A program made the translations under genes and the position numbers. The notes beneath the pieces were generated by a model, which was given only the letters and a program-made list of their open reading frames with translations, had not been told where the DNA came from and did not search any database. This document shows, piece by piece, positions 17,125 to 25,985 of a stretch of DNA of 64,000 nucleotides. Origin of the DNA: CAZIBG01 sp964536985 (GTDB taxonomy: Bacteria > Patescibacteriota > Saccharimonadia > Saccharimonadales > AWTP1-31); NCBI GenBank assembly GCA_964536985.1, contig CAZIBG010000001.1, positions 62,001 through 126,000 of the forward strand. The letters run 5' to 3'. How positions within the stretch are numbered: position 1 is the first letter of the stretch; every line of letters starts with the position of its first letter.

Positions 17125-18501
17125 TTAATCTGTTCTTAGTGCTTCGATTGGATCCATTTTGGCTGCTTTACGAGCCGGTAAATATCCAGCGAGCATGGCA
17201 ACAACGATCAGTCCAATGATTAATGATGCGATCTGACCTGGCTCGAAGATAAGTAGACTATTGCCTGCTCCCAGATCAAGTTTCTTGGTTACCCAAGGGT
17301 TAAGCGGAATACCCACCAATAAGGCCAAGAGAGCCCCAATTGCACCGCCAAGGAAGCCAATCCAACCAGCCTCGAGCATGAATAGTCTTCGTAGATCACG
17401 CTTTCTCATGCCTAGTGCTTTCATTAGGCCAATTTCTCGAATACGCTCTAAAACGCTAATGTACTGCGTGTTAACGATGCCAAATACAGAAGCAATAACC
17501 GTAATCAGTCCAAATACTCCGACCAAAGCCTGCAGGATATTTACAATTTGAGTAATGGATTGCTGAATCTCTTTACTGCTCATGGTGTAATAGTCCTTAC
17601 TCTTGAGGTCGGCTTGAGCAGCGCTAATATTAGCGGCATTTGATCCATCTTTAACCCTGACATTCACGTAGGTGTACTTACCAGCGTTCGAGGTACCATC
17701 GGTGGTATAGCTATAAATACTCTTAGCATCTAGCTCGGAAACGTAAGTCGGAAGTGCACCAAAGTTGATGCTCGTTGCCGCCTTCTTGGTAACTGCGACA
17801 ATGGTAAATGTTCTTGTCTCGGTTGCGGGTTTTAAGTCTTGCAAATCTACTCCATCACGAATAGCCTGTAAAACGGCGTCGCCCGATGTATCAGCAAATG
17901 GTTTCTGAATAGCAATTTCAACTTTTTGGCCAATGGCAGATTTAACATTCTTGAAGCCTAGTGCTTTTACATAACCATCGGGTATGGTGATTTGGCCTTT
18001 CTGTAAGTCACCCTTAGCCGGGATCTTTCCGCCAGAAATCTCAGGCTTTTGAGCAGGGTTATATGCCTGAGAGCTTAGTGTGTACTTCTTTTGACCCTCA
18101 CGGGTAATATAGCGGAGATTGAGCTGGTAATTTGCTCTGACACTTTCTACATACGGGAGCTTCTGAAGCTGCTCAATGTCCTTATCGGTTACCTGCTTTA
18201 TTTGTAGACTTGAACCATCTCCTCCGACAGTAAGTGATGACACCGACTCATCATATTCTTTAGGCTCAGTTATTGGGGCTCCCGTATTAGAGACTTCTTT
18301 ATCACGACCAACAATCAATTCTGATGGATCAAAGTTGCTGGCAACAAGCCTGTCGGTGTACTGTCGAATTCCATTTCCTGCGGCCAGTGTAATTGTTAGC
18401 GTAAAGCCGCCAACTGCAATTGCTAGAGAGGTTAAAATGGTTCGGAGCTTAGCGCTTGTAAGGCTGCGGCCACTTCGTCGAATTGTATCTTGTATGCGCA
18501 T
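17125..18501 (-). CDS. ABC transporter permease, MacB/FtsX type
   Basis: 458 aa. It has an N-terminal membrane segment (about 22-42), a large extracytoplasmic domain (about 50-315) and three C-terminal membrane segments (about 325-345, 375-400, 420-440). The IGLMKALGMRKRDLRRLFMLEA segment is the FtsX/MacB coupling region. Partnered with the ATPase just upstream, with a one-base stop/start overlap, it forms a type VII ABC system. These move substrates such as peptides, antibiotics or lipoproteins by mechanotransmission rather than classical transport. The substrate is unknown. Confidence 0.9.
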   Translation of the reverse strand: MRIQDTIRRSGRSLTSAKLRTILTSLAIAVGGFTLTITLAAGNGIRQYTDRLVASNFDPSELIVGRDKEVSNTGAPITEPKEYDESVSSLTVGGDGSSLQIKQVTDKDIEQLQKLPYVESVRANYQLNLRYITREGQKKYTLSSQAYNPAQKPEISGGKIPAKGDLQKGQITIPDGYVKALGFKNVKSAIGQKVEIAIQKPFADTSGDAVLQAIRDGVDLQDLKPATETRTFTIVAVTKKAATSINFGALPTYVSELDAKSIYSYTTDGTSNAGKYTYVNVRVKDGSNAANISAAQADLKSKDYYTMSSKEIQQSITQIVNILQALVGVFGLITVIASVFGIVNTQYISVLERIREIGLMKALGMRKRDLRRLFMLEAGWIGFLGGAIGALLALLVGIPLNPWVTKKLDLGAGNSLLIFEPGQIASLIIGLIVVAMLAGYLPARKAAKMDPIEALRTD

Positions 18502-19202
18502 TATTTCTTTTTCCTCACTACCTGCTTAGGCTTTTGAATTGACTCAATGACGCCATCCTTGAGGCGAACTTGTATCTGGCAACGTGAAGCCAGATCATCA
18601 TCATGAGTGACGATTATGATTGTACTTCCAATAGTCTTATTTATATCAAACAGTAGGTCGATAATTTTTTCACCTGTTGCGCTATCCAAGTTTCCTGTAG
18701 GCTCATCAGCAAAAATCAGCTTGGGTTTATTAACAATCGCCCTGGCAATCGCTAGACGCTGTTTTTGACCACCGGAAAGATTCCGTGCCTTGACGTTGAT
18801 TTTTTCGCTCAGATCAACAGCCTCCAGCGCTTCAATCACTCGTTTCTTGCGGTCCCGTCGCCCTACTTCTGCAATTTCAAGTGGCAACATAACGTTCTGG
18901 TAACATGTCTGACTACCCTCTACAAAAAACGCCTGGAAAATAAAGCTCATCGATTCTGCTCTAAAGTGATCCATCTGTTTGGTCTTCATCTGACCCAGCT
19001 CAACGTTTCCAACGGAAACATGTCCGTCGCTTGGCCTATCGAGCCCACTCATAATGTGCATGAGCGTGGATTTACCTGATCCACTTTTACCAATAATGGC
19101 AACTGTAGATCCCTCTTTAATACTTAGATTTATATCCTTGAGCGCAGTAAATGCACTATCCTTCTTGCCGTATGTCTTGGTGACGTTTTTAACCTCTATC
19201 AT
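18501..19202 (-). CDS. ABC transporter ATP-binding protein, LolD/MacB type
   Basis: 233 aa. Walker A is GKSGSGKST, the signature LSGGQKQRLAIARA, Walker B LIFADEPTGNLDS, and the switch VTHDDD. It is the ATPase of the permease encoded next. It differs from ftsE at 2072 and belongs to the LolD/MacB group. TATACT (19209-19214 on the minus strand) ends 6 nt before the ATG, so this operon starts without a leader. Confidence 0.92.
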   Translation of the reverse strand: MIEVKNVTKTYGKKDSAFTALKDINLSIKEGSTVAIIGKSGSGKSTLMHIMSGLDRPSDGHVSVGNVELGQMKTKQMDHFRAESMSFIFQAFFVEGSQTCYQNVMLPLEIAEVGRRDRKKRVIEALEAVDLSEKINVKARNLSGGQKQRLAIARAIVNKPKLIFADEPTGNLDSATGEKIIDLLFDINKTIGSTIIIVTHDDDLASRCQIQVRLKDGVIESIQKPKQVVRKKK

Positions 19203-19232
19203 GATCTTAGTATAGCGGGCTGCTACACGTGA

Positions 19233-21209
19233 TTATTTCCAGAGTTGCATACCAGCGGTTAGCTGATCAGCCAATGAGTGACCTGCAATAAAGCTAACAC
19301 CATAGAACGTAGTATCTTTAAGTGGTTGCGTCTGAAGCTTCTCGATAATCTCTTGATCGTCGGTAGTATCTTGCATCTCTTTAATGAACACGTGGTGGAT
19401 CAAATCTGCGGTATTCACCTTATCATGTAACTTATGAAGCTCTTTCTCGCTAGCCCGCATCACTATAATTGGGTACTGGCTATTGCGAGGAATGGAACCG
19501 TCCTCTGCGGTAAATACATCCCCACTCGTTAGCTGCTCTTTTGGTAGTTCATTGCCAATAATCGCATCCATATGTGCTACAGCATTAGCCACTTGCCATG
19601 GCTCAAGCTCCTTATTAACAACCGTTACGATGCGCTTTGAAAAGTCTTGTGGGCGACCGTCAGTTACTTTCTTAGCAGCCTTTGGCGGTTCGGGGACTTT
19701 GAAAACTTCTGGGTAGATACCCTTCGTTACCTCATCCACTTCCGATCGAAGTTGGGGGAAAGGTACGCCTTCGCGAGCGGTCACGCCCTCGAATATCCAG
19801 AAAACGCGCTCGGCGTATCCCCAGCCACAAGCTGGCGGCATGCCGTATTCGAGCATCTCGACGTAATCTATATCGAGCATCATAGCCTCGTCATCGCCTG
19901 CATCACGCATGTTTTGTTGCTCAAGGAATCGATTGAGTTGATCGATCGGGTCATTCAATTCGCTAAAACCGTTACCAAGCTCACTACCAGCAATAATCGG
20001 CTGAAATCGTTGCACGGTATTGGCGTCATCGGGGTTAGTCTTGGCTAGCGGGCTAATGAAAAGCGGTGTATTTATAAGCCAAACAGGACCAGCAACGTCC
20101 TTACGGATATTCTTCCAAAGCTTATCAATTCCCCTGGCCTTATTCTCGGTTTGCTCAACTTCAAGCTTATTGTCTTCTAGAGCCTTTTTAACTTCATCCA
20201 GAGTACATTCGTAGACATCAATACCGTAACGTTTTTTGATCGTCTCGGCGTAGTCCCACTGTTCCCATTTACCAGAAAGATCGATATCGAACTTGCCTAG
20301 CTTAAACTGCAGCTTACCGAATGCTTCTTTAATAACATAGCGATACATGTCTTCCATGAAGGACATGCCTTTTCGCCAATCCCAGTAAGCGGCGTACCAT
20401 TCCATAGCGATGTGCTCTGGCAGGTGTTCATCGCTATAGTTTTCGTTTCGGAACCGAGGACCTAGATCATAAACCTTAGAGTAGCCGGCACCTATTAATC
20501 GCTTTAATGGCAGCTCGTGGCTGATCCTCAAGTAAAAGTCCTGATCCAAGGCATCCATGTGAGTTACGAATGGGTTGGCATCGGCACCGCCGGTGGTGTG
20601 CTCTAGGACTGGAACGTTGATCTCGATGAATCCCTCTTTGTTTAAGAAGTCGCGAGTTGCTTGCCAGAATTTACTTCGTCGCACAAACCGATCATAGACC
20701 TCTGTATTAACATTCATGTCTACATATCGTCGTCGTAGCCGTTCTTCCTTGTTGGTAAAGCCATCTTGGGCCGTAGGCATCGGACGAAGGCTCTTAGTAA
20801 GCAGGCGGAGCTTATGAACGGTAACCGAACGTTCACCCGTCTTAGTTGTGGCTGCAACTCCTGAAACCTCAATAAAGTCGCCTGAATCAAGGAGGTTTAG
20901 GTGCTCAAATCCAAGCTCACTATTGGCATAATCTGGCTTTTGGACCTGCTCTTCGCTCAAGAAAAGTTGAATCGTGTCTTGCACATCCCGAATTACCACA
21001 AAGGCGATCTTGCCAAATTTACGAATGTTGGTAATACGGCCTGCAATAGTTACGGATGAGCCAGATTTCTCAAGTTCTTCGTAACCAGCAAGAACAGTCG
21101 CTACTGACTGCTCGCGGTGCGAAGATGCGGGATAGGGATTAACGCCCAGAGCACGTAGTTCTTCCAGTTTTCTAAGCCGCTCATCGCGGAGTTCTTTTAG
21201 TGTCGCCAT
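19233..21209 (-). CDS. lysS: Lysyl-tRNA synthetase (class II)
   Basis: 658 aa from ATG 21209, longer than the roughly 500 aa of most LysRS. An OB-fold anticodon domain (about 45-140) precedes the class II core. Motif 2 is in GPRFRNENYSDEHLPEHIAMEW and motif 3 in GWGYAERVFWIFEG. After the core comes an extra C-terminal domain (about 520-658). It begins after a KVPEPPKAAKK linker and resembles a small mixed alpha/beta domain of unknown role. The start codon is set by a TATACT (21218-21223) ending 8 nt upstream. An earlier in-frame start at 21236 lies upstream of the promoter and is rejected. Confidence 0.93.
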   Translation of the reverse strand: MATLKELRDERLRKLEELRALGVNPYPASSHREQSVATVLAGYEELEKSGSSVTIAGRITNIRKFGKIAFVVIRDVQDTIQLFLSEEQVQKPDYANSELGFEHLNLLDSGDFIEVSGVAATTKTGERSVTVHKLRLLTKSLRPMPTAQDGFTNKEERLRRRYVDMNVNTEVYDRFVRRSKFWQATRDFLNKEGFIEINVPVLEHTTGGADANPFVTHMDALDQDFYLRISHELPLKRLIGAGYSKVYDLGPRFRNENYSDEHLPEHIAMEWYAAYWDWRKGMSFMEDMYRYVIKEAFGKLQFKLGKFDIDLSGKWEQWDYAETIKKRYGIDVYECTLDEVKKALEDNKLEVEQTENKARGIDKLWKNIRKDVAGPVWLINTPLFISPLAKTNPDDANTVQRFQPIIAGSELGNGFSELNDPIDQLNRFLEQQNMRDAGDDEAMMLDIDYVEMLEYGMPPACGWGYAERVFWIFEGVTAREGVPFPQLRSEVDEVTKGIYPEVFKVPEPPKAAKKVTDGRPQDFSKRIVTVVNKELEPWQVANAVAHMDAIIGNELPKEQLTSGDVFTAEDGSIPRNSQYPIIVMRASEKELHKLHDKVNTADLIHHVFIKEMQDTTDDQEIIEKLQTQPLKDTTFYGVSFIAGHSLADQLTAGMQLWK

Positions 21210-21254
21210 TGGCCTTAAGTATACCTGACTGAGCACCTAAGCACCAGAGGTGAA

Positions 21255-21587
21255 CTAGTACAGGCTGCCGCCGATTGGCACATCTTTATCGGGAACAACT
21301 AACATGCAACCACCGTTTCCGTCCGGGATACCTAAAGTCAGCACTTCGCTCATGAAGGGGCCGATTTGTCGTGGCTCAAAGTTAACAACCGCCATCACCA
21401 GCTTCCCTTGAAGCTCTTGCTTGGTGTAGTTCGCCGGAAGTTGAGCGCTCGATTTCTTTACGCCAACTTCCGGTCCAAAATCTATCGTCAATTTGAAAGC
21501 AGGTTTTCGAGCTTCAGGAAAGTCCTGCACGTCAATAATTTTGCCAACACGAATATCGACGTCTTCAAACTGTTGATAGGAGATCAT
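21255..21587 (-). CDS. csaA: tRNA-binding domain protein, CsaA-like
   Basis: 110 aa single OB-fold of the EMAP-II/MetRS-beta family. The diagnostic DIRVGKIIDV opening and the GGCMLVVPD ending match CsaA, a small dimeric protein with chaperone and tRNA-binding activity described in Bacillus. Its ATG follows the greA stop directly (TAAATG), so it is translationally coupled with greA. It could instead assist a synthetase in trans. Confidence 0.85.
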   Translation of the reverse strand: MISYQQFEDVDIRVGKIIDVQDFPEARKPAFKLTIDFGPEVGVKKSSAQLPANYTKQELQGKLVMAVVNFEPRQIGPFMSEVLTLGIPDGNGGCMLVVPDKDVPIGGSLY

Positions 21588-22049
21588 TTAGAAAATATCA
21601 GCGATTTTGTAGGTAGATGTTTCGGCAGGAGTTACAATTTCAACCTCTTCGCCAAGCTTCTTGCCAAGGAGTGCCTTACCAATTGGTGACTCATCTGAGA
21701 TCTTACCGTTCATTGGGTCAGCCTCGACAGTACCGACAACATGGAATTCTTTGGTCTTACCATCGGTGCTCTTTAACTTAACACCGGAACCAAGCTGTAC
21801 TTTACTATCACCCTTAGGCTTCTTGATCAGCTCAACATTCTGAAGAATGTTTTCAATCTCAGAAATACGAACTTCTGTTCGCTCCTGCTCCTGGCGTGCT
21901 GAGCTATACTCAGCGTTTTCGGCAAGGTCCCCGAATTCACGGGCCGTCTTAATTCGCTCGGCAATTGGTCCACGCTCAGCAATTAACCCAGCCAGCTCTT
22001 GTTCTAGTTCTGCTACACCCTCTTTTGTGAGTAAGAATTGTTTCTTCAT
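21588..22049 (-). CDS. greA: Transcription elongation factor GreA
   Basis: 153 aa. It has an N-terminal antiparallel coiled coil with acidic tip (about 1-75, including GDLAENAEYSSARQEQ) and a C-terminal FKBP-like domain with GDSKVQLGSGVKLK and ISDESPIGKALLGKKLGEEV. GreA inserts into the RNA polymerase secondary channel and rescues backtracked complexes by transcript cleavage. GGGGAAAAGT precedes the ATG. Confidence 0.95.
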   Translation of the reverse strand: MKKQFLLTKEGVAELEQELAGLIAERGPIAERIKTAREFGDLAENAEYSSARQEQERTEVRISEIENILQNVELIKKPKGDSKVQLGSGVKLKSTDGKTKEFHVVGTVEADPMNGKISDESPIGKALLGKKLGEEVEIVTPAETSTYKIADIF

Positions 22050-22110
22050 ACTTTTCCCCTATCGTCTCTTGAATTGTCTTTGCTGTGCGTTTTGAATACT
22101 GTGGCCTAGT

Positions 22111-23367
22111 TTACTTGTTTGATGCCAATAATGCTAGTAAATCTTCTACATTGACCATTTTTGTAGTGTCTTCTGTGCGCTTCTTGAGCTCGTGCTCACC
22201 ACCCGCAACCGTCTTTGCACTCACTACAACTCGATATGGAATCCCCATCAAATCGGCATCACCAAATTTCTCACCGGCACGTGCATCTCGATCGTCATAG
22301 AGCACTTCCACTCCTGAGTCGGTAAGTTTTTTGTACAGATCGTCGGCAGCTTCCACTACAGCTACGTCGTCGCCAAGTCGAGCAATATAGACCTTGGCAG
22401 GCGCAATATTCTCCGGCCAAACAAGCCCCTTGTCGTCGCTCATCAATTCTGCAATAACACCCATTACTCGGGTAATACCAATTCCGTACGACCCCAAAAA
22501 TACCGGTTGCTTCTTGTCGTTCTCGTCGGCGAAGGTTACATCCATTTGTTCAGCTTTTTCGGTACCAAAATTGAATATATTACCAACTTCGGCACTTCGA
22601 ACTTGCTCTAGCTCTTCTCGCTTAATACCAAGATTCTCGAGACTTTCGTCGTCTAGAACCTCTTCGTTAATGGCGATATTCTTGCCTTTATGCAAGTAAA
22701 TCGTATCCTCACCGGCTTCACAAACTGTCTGGAACTCGTGGCTGAACTTAGTAAATGCTCCGCCACTGGCAAACGTCACGTAGGTAATGTCGCCAATACC
22801 AAATCGATCAAATATGCGGTTATAGGCTTCGATGGTCGCCTGGTAGAACACTTCATGCTGTTCGGCGTCGGTGGACAGTGAATACATATCCTTCATGACA
22901 AATTCACGTCCACGCATGATTCCACTCTTCGAGCGGAGCTCATTACGTAGCTTAGTCTGGAACTGATAGGCATAGATTGGTAGATCTTTGTAGCTACTGA
23001 CGAACTGTCGCATCATTTCTAGAATGGCCTCTTCATGTGACCATGCCAGTCCAAGCTCAGTATCGTCTTTGAGTTTAGTCTTAAACCAAACGTCAACGAC
23101 GTCATCATCCCAGCGAGTCGTTGCGTCCCAGGTTTCTTTGGGCTGAAGATTAGTCATGATCAGCTCTTGCCCGCCTATGGCGTTCATCTCTTCACGTACA
23201 ATCTGTTTGATATTCTCTACAACTCGTAGTCCTAGAGGTGTGTAAGCATACACGCCAGCCATAACCTTATAGATGAAACCGGCCTGGATAAGCAGTTGGG
23301 CATTCTTGGCCATCTCATCTGCAGGAGTGTTTTTGGTTGTTTTAGTAAATAATTGGGTCATTCTCAT
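22111..23367 (-). CDS. proS: Prolyl-tRNA synthetase (short form without editing insertion)
   Basis: 418 aa class II synthetase. Motif 2 is in RNELRSKSGIMRGREFVMKDMYS and motif 3 in GSYGIGITRVMGVIAE, with a C-terminal anticodon-binding domain. Typical bacterial ProRS is about 570 aa because of the INS domain, which clears mischarged Ala-tRNA-Pro. Here motif 2 and motif 3 regions are joined by only about 100 residues, so INS is missing. Alanine editing must be absent or done in trans. AGAGGA precedes the first ATG. A second ATG two codons on is possible. It lies 19 bp after the 157-aa gene. Confidence 0.93.
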   Translation of the reverse strand: MRMTQLFTKTTKNTPADEMAKNAQLLIQAGFIYKVMAGVYAYTPLGLRVVENIKQIVREEMNAIGGQELIMTNLQPKETWDATTRWDDDVVDVWFKTKLKDDTELGLAWSHEEAILEMMRQFVSSYKDLPIYAYQFQTKLRNELRSKSGIMRGREFVMKDMYSLSTDAEQHEVFYQATIEAYNRIFDRFGIGDITYVTFASGGAFTKFSHEFQTVCEAGEDTIYLHKGKNIAINEEVLDDESLENLGIKREELEQVRSAEVGNIFNFGTEKAEQMDVTFADENDKKQPVFLGSYGIGITRVMGVIAELMSDDKGLVWPENIAPAKVYIARLGDDVAVVEAADDLYKKLTDSGVEVLYDDRDARAGEKFGDADLMGIPYRVVVSAKTVAGGEHELKKRTEDTTKMVNVEDLLALLASNK

Positions 23368-23386
23368 AGCTTTTTCCTCTTTACGT

Positions 23387-23860
23387 TTATTTTACCTTAC
23401 TTATCCCTATTCTCGCGATATCAAATCCATCGATACCTAACAACGCCTCCTGAAAGTCTGGAGTACGTTTTCGCCATCCAATGTTTCTGTAATGCTCACG
23501 CTTCCTTTCGCTACCGACACAGTCCAATGCATCTCTTCCTGCTCGTTGTGCTAGTCTGCCTGCAAGTACAGCTACTCGATCTGCTCGGTGAACGGAGTCG
23601 TCCTGTATGTCACCGATTAATCGGGCAGCGTATCCGTTATATGCATTAATCCAATGCATCCCCAGTCTTAAATCCTTAGCCGTCAGTCCCCGATCCATAA
23701 CTGCTTCGATTAACCCAAGACCCTGGATCTTAAGACCCCGATCAAAGCCATCCTTTGTATCCAAAAGTTGTTCTGCTGTTGCATGCCAACCTTGTTCAAT
23801 GTGTATAGCCACATCCTGTAATTTTCTTTGAATTTCCATAGTTTCTTTCATATCAGTCAC
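23387..23860 (-). CDS. Unrecognised 157-aa protein upstream of proS
   Basis: I do not recognise this protein. It is mostly helical and rich in charged residues. It has no membrane segment, no signal peptide and few cysteines. Two blocks look conserved in character: LTAKDLRLGMHWINAYNGYAA, and RDALDCVGSERKREHYRNIGW near the C-terminus. The apparent start is GTG at 23860, only 5 nt after the U-run of a terminator-like hairpin. An ATG at 23851 is an alternative. Neither has a good Shine-Dalgarno. Its position between a structured leader and proS suggests they are transcribed together. Confidence 0.6.
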   Translation of the reverse strand: MTDMKETMEIQRKLQDVAIHIEQGWHATAEQLLDTKDGFDRGLKIQGLGLIEAVMDRGLTAKDLRLGMHWINAYNGYAARLIGDIQDDSVHRADRVAVLAGRLAQRAGRDALDCVGSERKREHYRNIGWRKRTPDFQEALLGIDGFDIARIGISKVK

Positions 23861-23865
23861 AAGAT

Positions 23866-23887
23866 AAAAAAATCGGCCCAGAGGCCG
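23866..23887 (-). terminator. Terminator-like hairpin just before the 157-aa gene
   Basis: On the minus strand CGGCC-TCTG-GGCCG is followed by ATTTTTTTA (U-run complementing 23866-23872). It could end transcription from the uppS-rseP-CPBP operon. Or, because it lies 5 nt before the next start codon, it could act as an attenuator for the 157-aa gene and proS. Confidence 0.75.
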
Positions 23888-24014
23888 CTCTTGTGCTGAT
23901 TTGTGGTTATTTATGGTAAATCTAGCTAAGCCCCTGGTGACATACCGGGGCTGGGGGTGTTATAAAGCTAAAGTGATTTAACATAATCATAATATATACT
24001 CTACCATGTTTTCG
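23888..24014 (-). other. Structured intergenic region with GC-rich hairpin
   Basis: 127 bp without a gene. It holds a strong hairpin at 23929-23952 (AGCCCC/GGGGCT plus GGT/ACC, one bulged A, 5-nt loop). This lies inside AT-rich flanks and is followed by the terminator hairpin at 23866-23887. A TATATT or TATTAT hexamer near 23993-24000 may be a -10. The layout (promoter-like, hairpin, linker, terminator) resembles a riboswitch or attenuator leader or a small RNA of about 120 nt. It does not match a class I recognise, and the T-box core UGGNACC is not present. Confidence 0.45.
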
Positions 24015-24842
24015 TTATTTGCCAACAGTAAAAACAAAAAGTACTAAGAATGCAATAAAATTCTTGATGGCATGCAAGAATATCGGAGACCAAAGCCTCC
24101 CCGTCTTGTCTCGCAAGTAGATGAGAAAAAGAGATAGTGTGAAGGTATCGATGGCAGCAACCCATAATAATGGAGCATTACTGCCGAACTGCAAGTGCGC
24201 CGCTGCAAACATGCAGCTAGTAATAATAATTGCCACGTATCGAGGCAGCTTACTTTTTAGTCCCGTGTATAGAAAACCGCGCACCAGTATTTCTTCTACT
24301 ACTGGCGGCAGAATTACCAAACTAGCAAACACTAACGGTAACTGCCACTGTGCAACATTCTTGAAGCCGATTTCTTGCTCTTGATCGAGATCAAGTCCTG
24401 GGAACCATGATTTAACCGTATACAACAATACTAGGTAGGCGATGAAGTATAGAACATAGGCCATACTGGCATATCCAAAATCGCTCAGCTTTGGCCATCC
24501 CTTGAGACCAATGGCTTTAAGGTTAGATTGTCTTAACCTTAAGAATCTTACCAAAGCGGCCACACTAATAGACTCAATCAGCAGTATGATCAAGAACTGC
24601 CCAACGGCGTTATCTTGTAGCCATGTGCTGACTCGAGCTTCATCCCAACCTAGACTGTAGAGCACACTATAAATAATTAAGCCGCCCAACAACTGTCCTA
24701 CGAAGTAAATACAAACGGTAACAGCAATTGACTCTAGTGGCGTCCAGCCGATGCCAGTCTTCTTTTCTTGCTTGCCGATAAAATACCGTGTCAAACCATA
24801 CAATCCCAGAAGGTATACCGGTGTTGCCCAACTAATATTCAT
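24015..24842 (-). CDS. CPBP-family intramembrane metalloprotease (Abi/Rce1-like)
   Basis: 275 aa, seven to eight membrane segments. The three CPBP motifs are all present: PPVVEEILVRGFLY (EExxxR), AAAHLQFG (the FxxxH-type His) and HAIKNFIAF (HxxxN/B). Family members act as membrane proteases or, in peptide-making strains, in immunity or export. Here it sits 15 bp after rseP, also a membrane protease, in the uppS operon. AAGGGAG precedes the ATG. Confidence 0.88.
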   Translation of the reverse strand: MNISWATPVYLLGLYGLTRYFIGKQEKKTGIGWTPLESIAVTVCIYFVGQLLGGLIIYSVLYSLGWDEARVSTWLQDNAVGQFLIILLIESISVAALVRFLRLRQSNLKAIGLKGWPKLSDFGYASMAYVLYFIAYLVLLYTVKSWFPGLDLDQEQEIGFKNVAQWQLPLVFASLVILPPVVEEILVRGFLYTGLKSKLPRYVAIIITSCMFAAAHLQFGSNAPLLWVAAIDTFTLSLFLIYLRDKTGRLWSPIFLHAIKNFIAFLVLFVFTVGK

Positions 24843-24857
24843 ACAACTCCCTTCTGG

Positions 24858-25985
24858 TTAAAAGAAACGACGCACATCCACGACGGTAATCACTACAAAC
24901 AGCAGCATTAATAACGCAAAGCCTGTTCCATGGATCTGCTCTTCCTTATCCTGGCTCAGTGGTTTTCGAAGCACCTTCCTGTAAAGGAGAGTTACAAAAA
25001 GTCGCCCACCATCAAGTGCCGGAATCGGCAAGACGTTCATGATTGCCAGCGTCAATGAGATGATAGCGATTATCATTAACATATATTGGTAGCCTAAACC
25101 GCTGCCATCTTTGAGCAGCACAAATATCCCAACTGGGCCTGATACTTGCTGGCTGGCAGCTTTGCCCTGCCCCCTAATGACGTTCCATAACGCATTGCCT
25201 AAGCCTTTAAATGTTTCGACGGTTAGCTGTTTGATTAATCCGACTGCGACGATCGGTGATGACCATGTTGACCGTTGAACGGTAAGCTCATTCAGTACAA
25301 CGCCTAAATATCCTTTGGGTTGATCGGTCTTCTTGCTTGCATTCACCTCTTCCCGACTACGAAGCACTGTACTTATTGATTGCTCTTTACCGTCTCTAGT
25401 GATATTCAGTTCGATTTTTTTACCACTAAATTGCTCAGTACCGTTTTGGAGCGCTGGTATACTGTCGATCTGTACGGTTTTGCTGCCATCACTAATGCTC
25501 ACTAAGCGATCCCGTAGTTCTAGCTTTGCCTTATCTGCAGGAGATCCAGGTTCGATATAGCCGGCAAGCACCTGACTGTTCACCACCTTGGTATCACTCT
25601 TTACAGTAAACTGGTTCTCGATAATCTTTGGCATCCCAACAAGAGCAAGCACTGTCAATAAGGCAAAGGCCGTCAAAAGGTTCATAACCACACCGGCTAA
25701 CATCACCTGAATTTTTGTCGTTAAAGATGCAGCACCAAAACTGCCTTTGGCTGTCGCAGAATCATGCTCGCCTTTAAGTTTCACGAAACCACCAAGTGGT
25801 AGCCAGTTCAGTGTAAATAGCATGCCGCTCTTTAATTTCTTAGACCAGGCTCGAGGGGGGAATCCAATTCCAAACTCCTCGACTTCGACACCGCCTCGTC
25901 GAGCAGCCAACAGATGGCCGAACTCATGAACAACAACCAGACCTACAAAGAGTATCAGCCCCACCACAAGTAAGAATATCGACAT
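24858..25985 (-). CDS. rseP: Site-2 metalloprotease RseP (M50)
   Basis: 375 aa. The zinc motif is HEFGH (His20, Glu21, His24) in the first membrane segment. A PDZ domain lies at about 120-205. The second catalytic motif, NVLPIPALDGGRL near residue 310, supplies the Asp ligand. Three further membrane segments are present. RseP cuts transmembrane remnants such as anti-sigma factors and signal peptides. The ATG overlaps the uppS stop. Confidence 0.94.
   Translation of the reverse strand: MSIFLLVVGLILFVGLVVVHEFGHLLAARRGGVEVEEFGIGFPPRAWSKKLKSGMLFTLNWLPLGGFVKLKGEHDSATAKGSFGAASLTTKIQVMLAGVVMNLLTAFALLTVLALVGMPKIIENQFTVKSDTKVVNSQVLAGYIEPGSPADKAKLELRDRLVSISDGSKTVQIDSIPALQNGTEQFSGKKIELNITRDGKEQSISTVLRSREEVNASKKTDQPKGYLGVVLNELTVQRSTWSSPIVAVGLIKQLTVETFKGLGNALWNVIRGQGKAASQQVSGPVGIFVLLKDGSGLGYQYMLMIIAIISLTLAIMNVLPIPALDGGRLFVTLLYRKVLRKPLSQDKEEQIHGTGFALLMLLFVVITVVDVRRFF

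Noticed and set aside
23866..24014. T-box or tmRNA
   Set aside because: No TGGNACC bulge and no tRNA-like ends.
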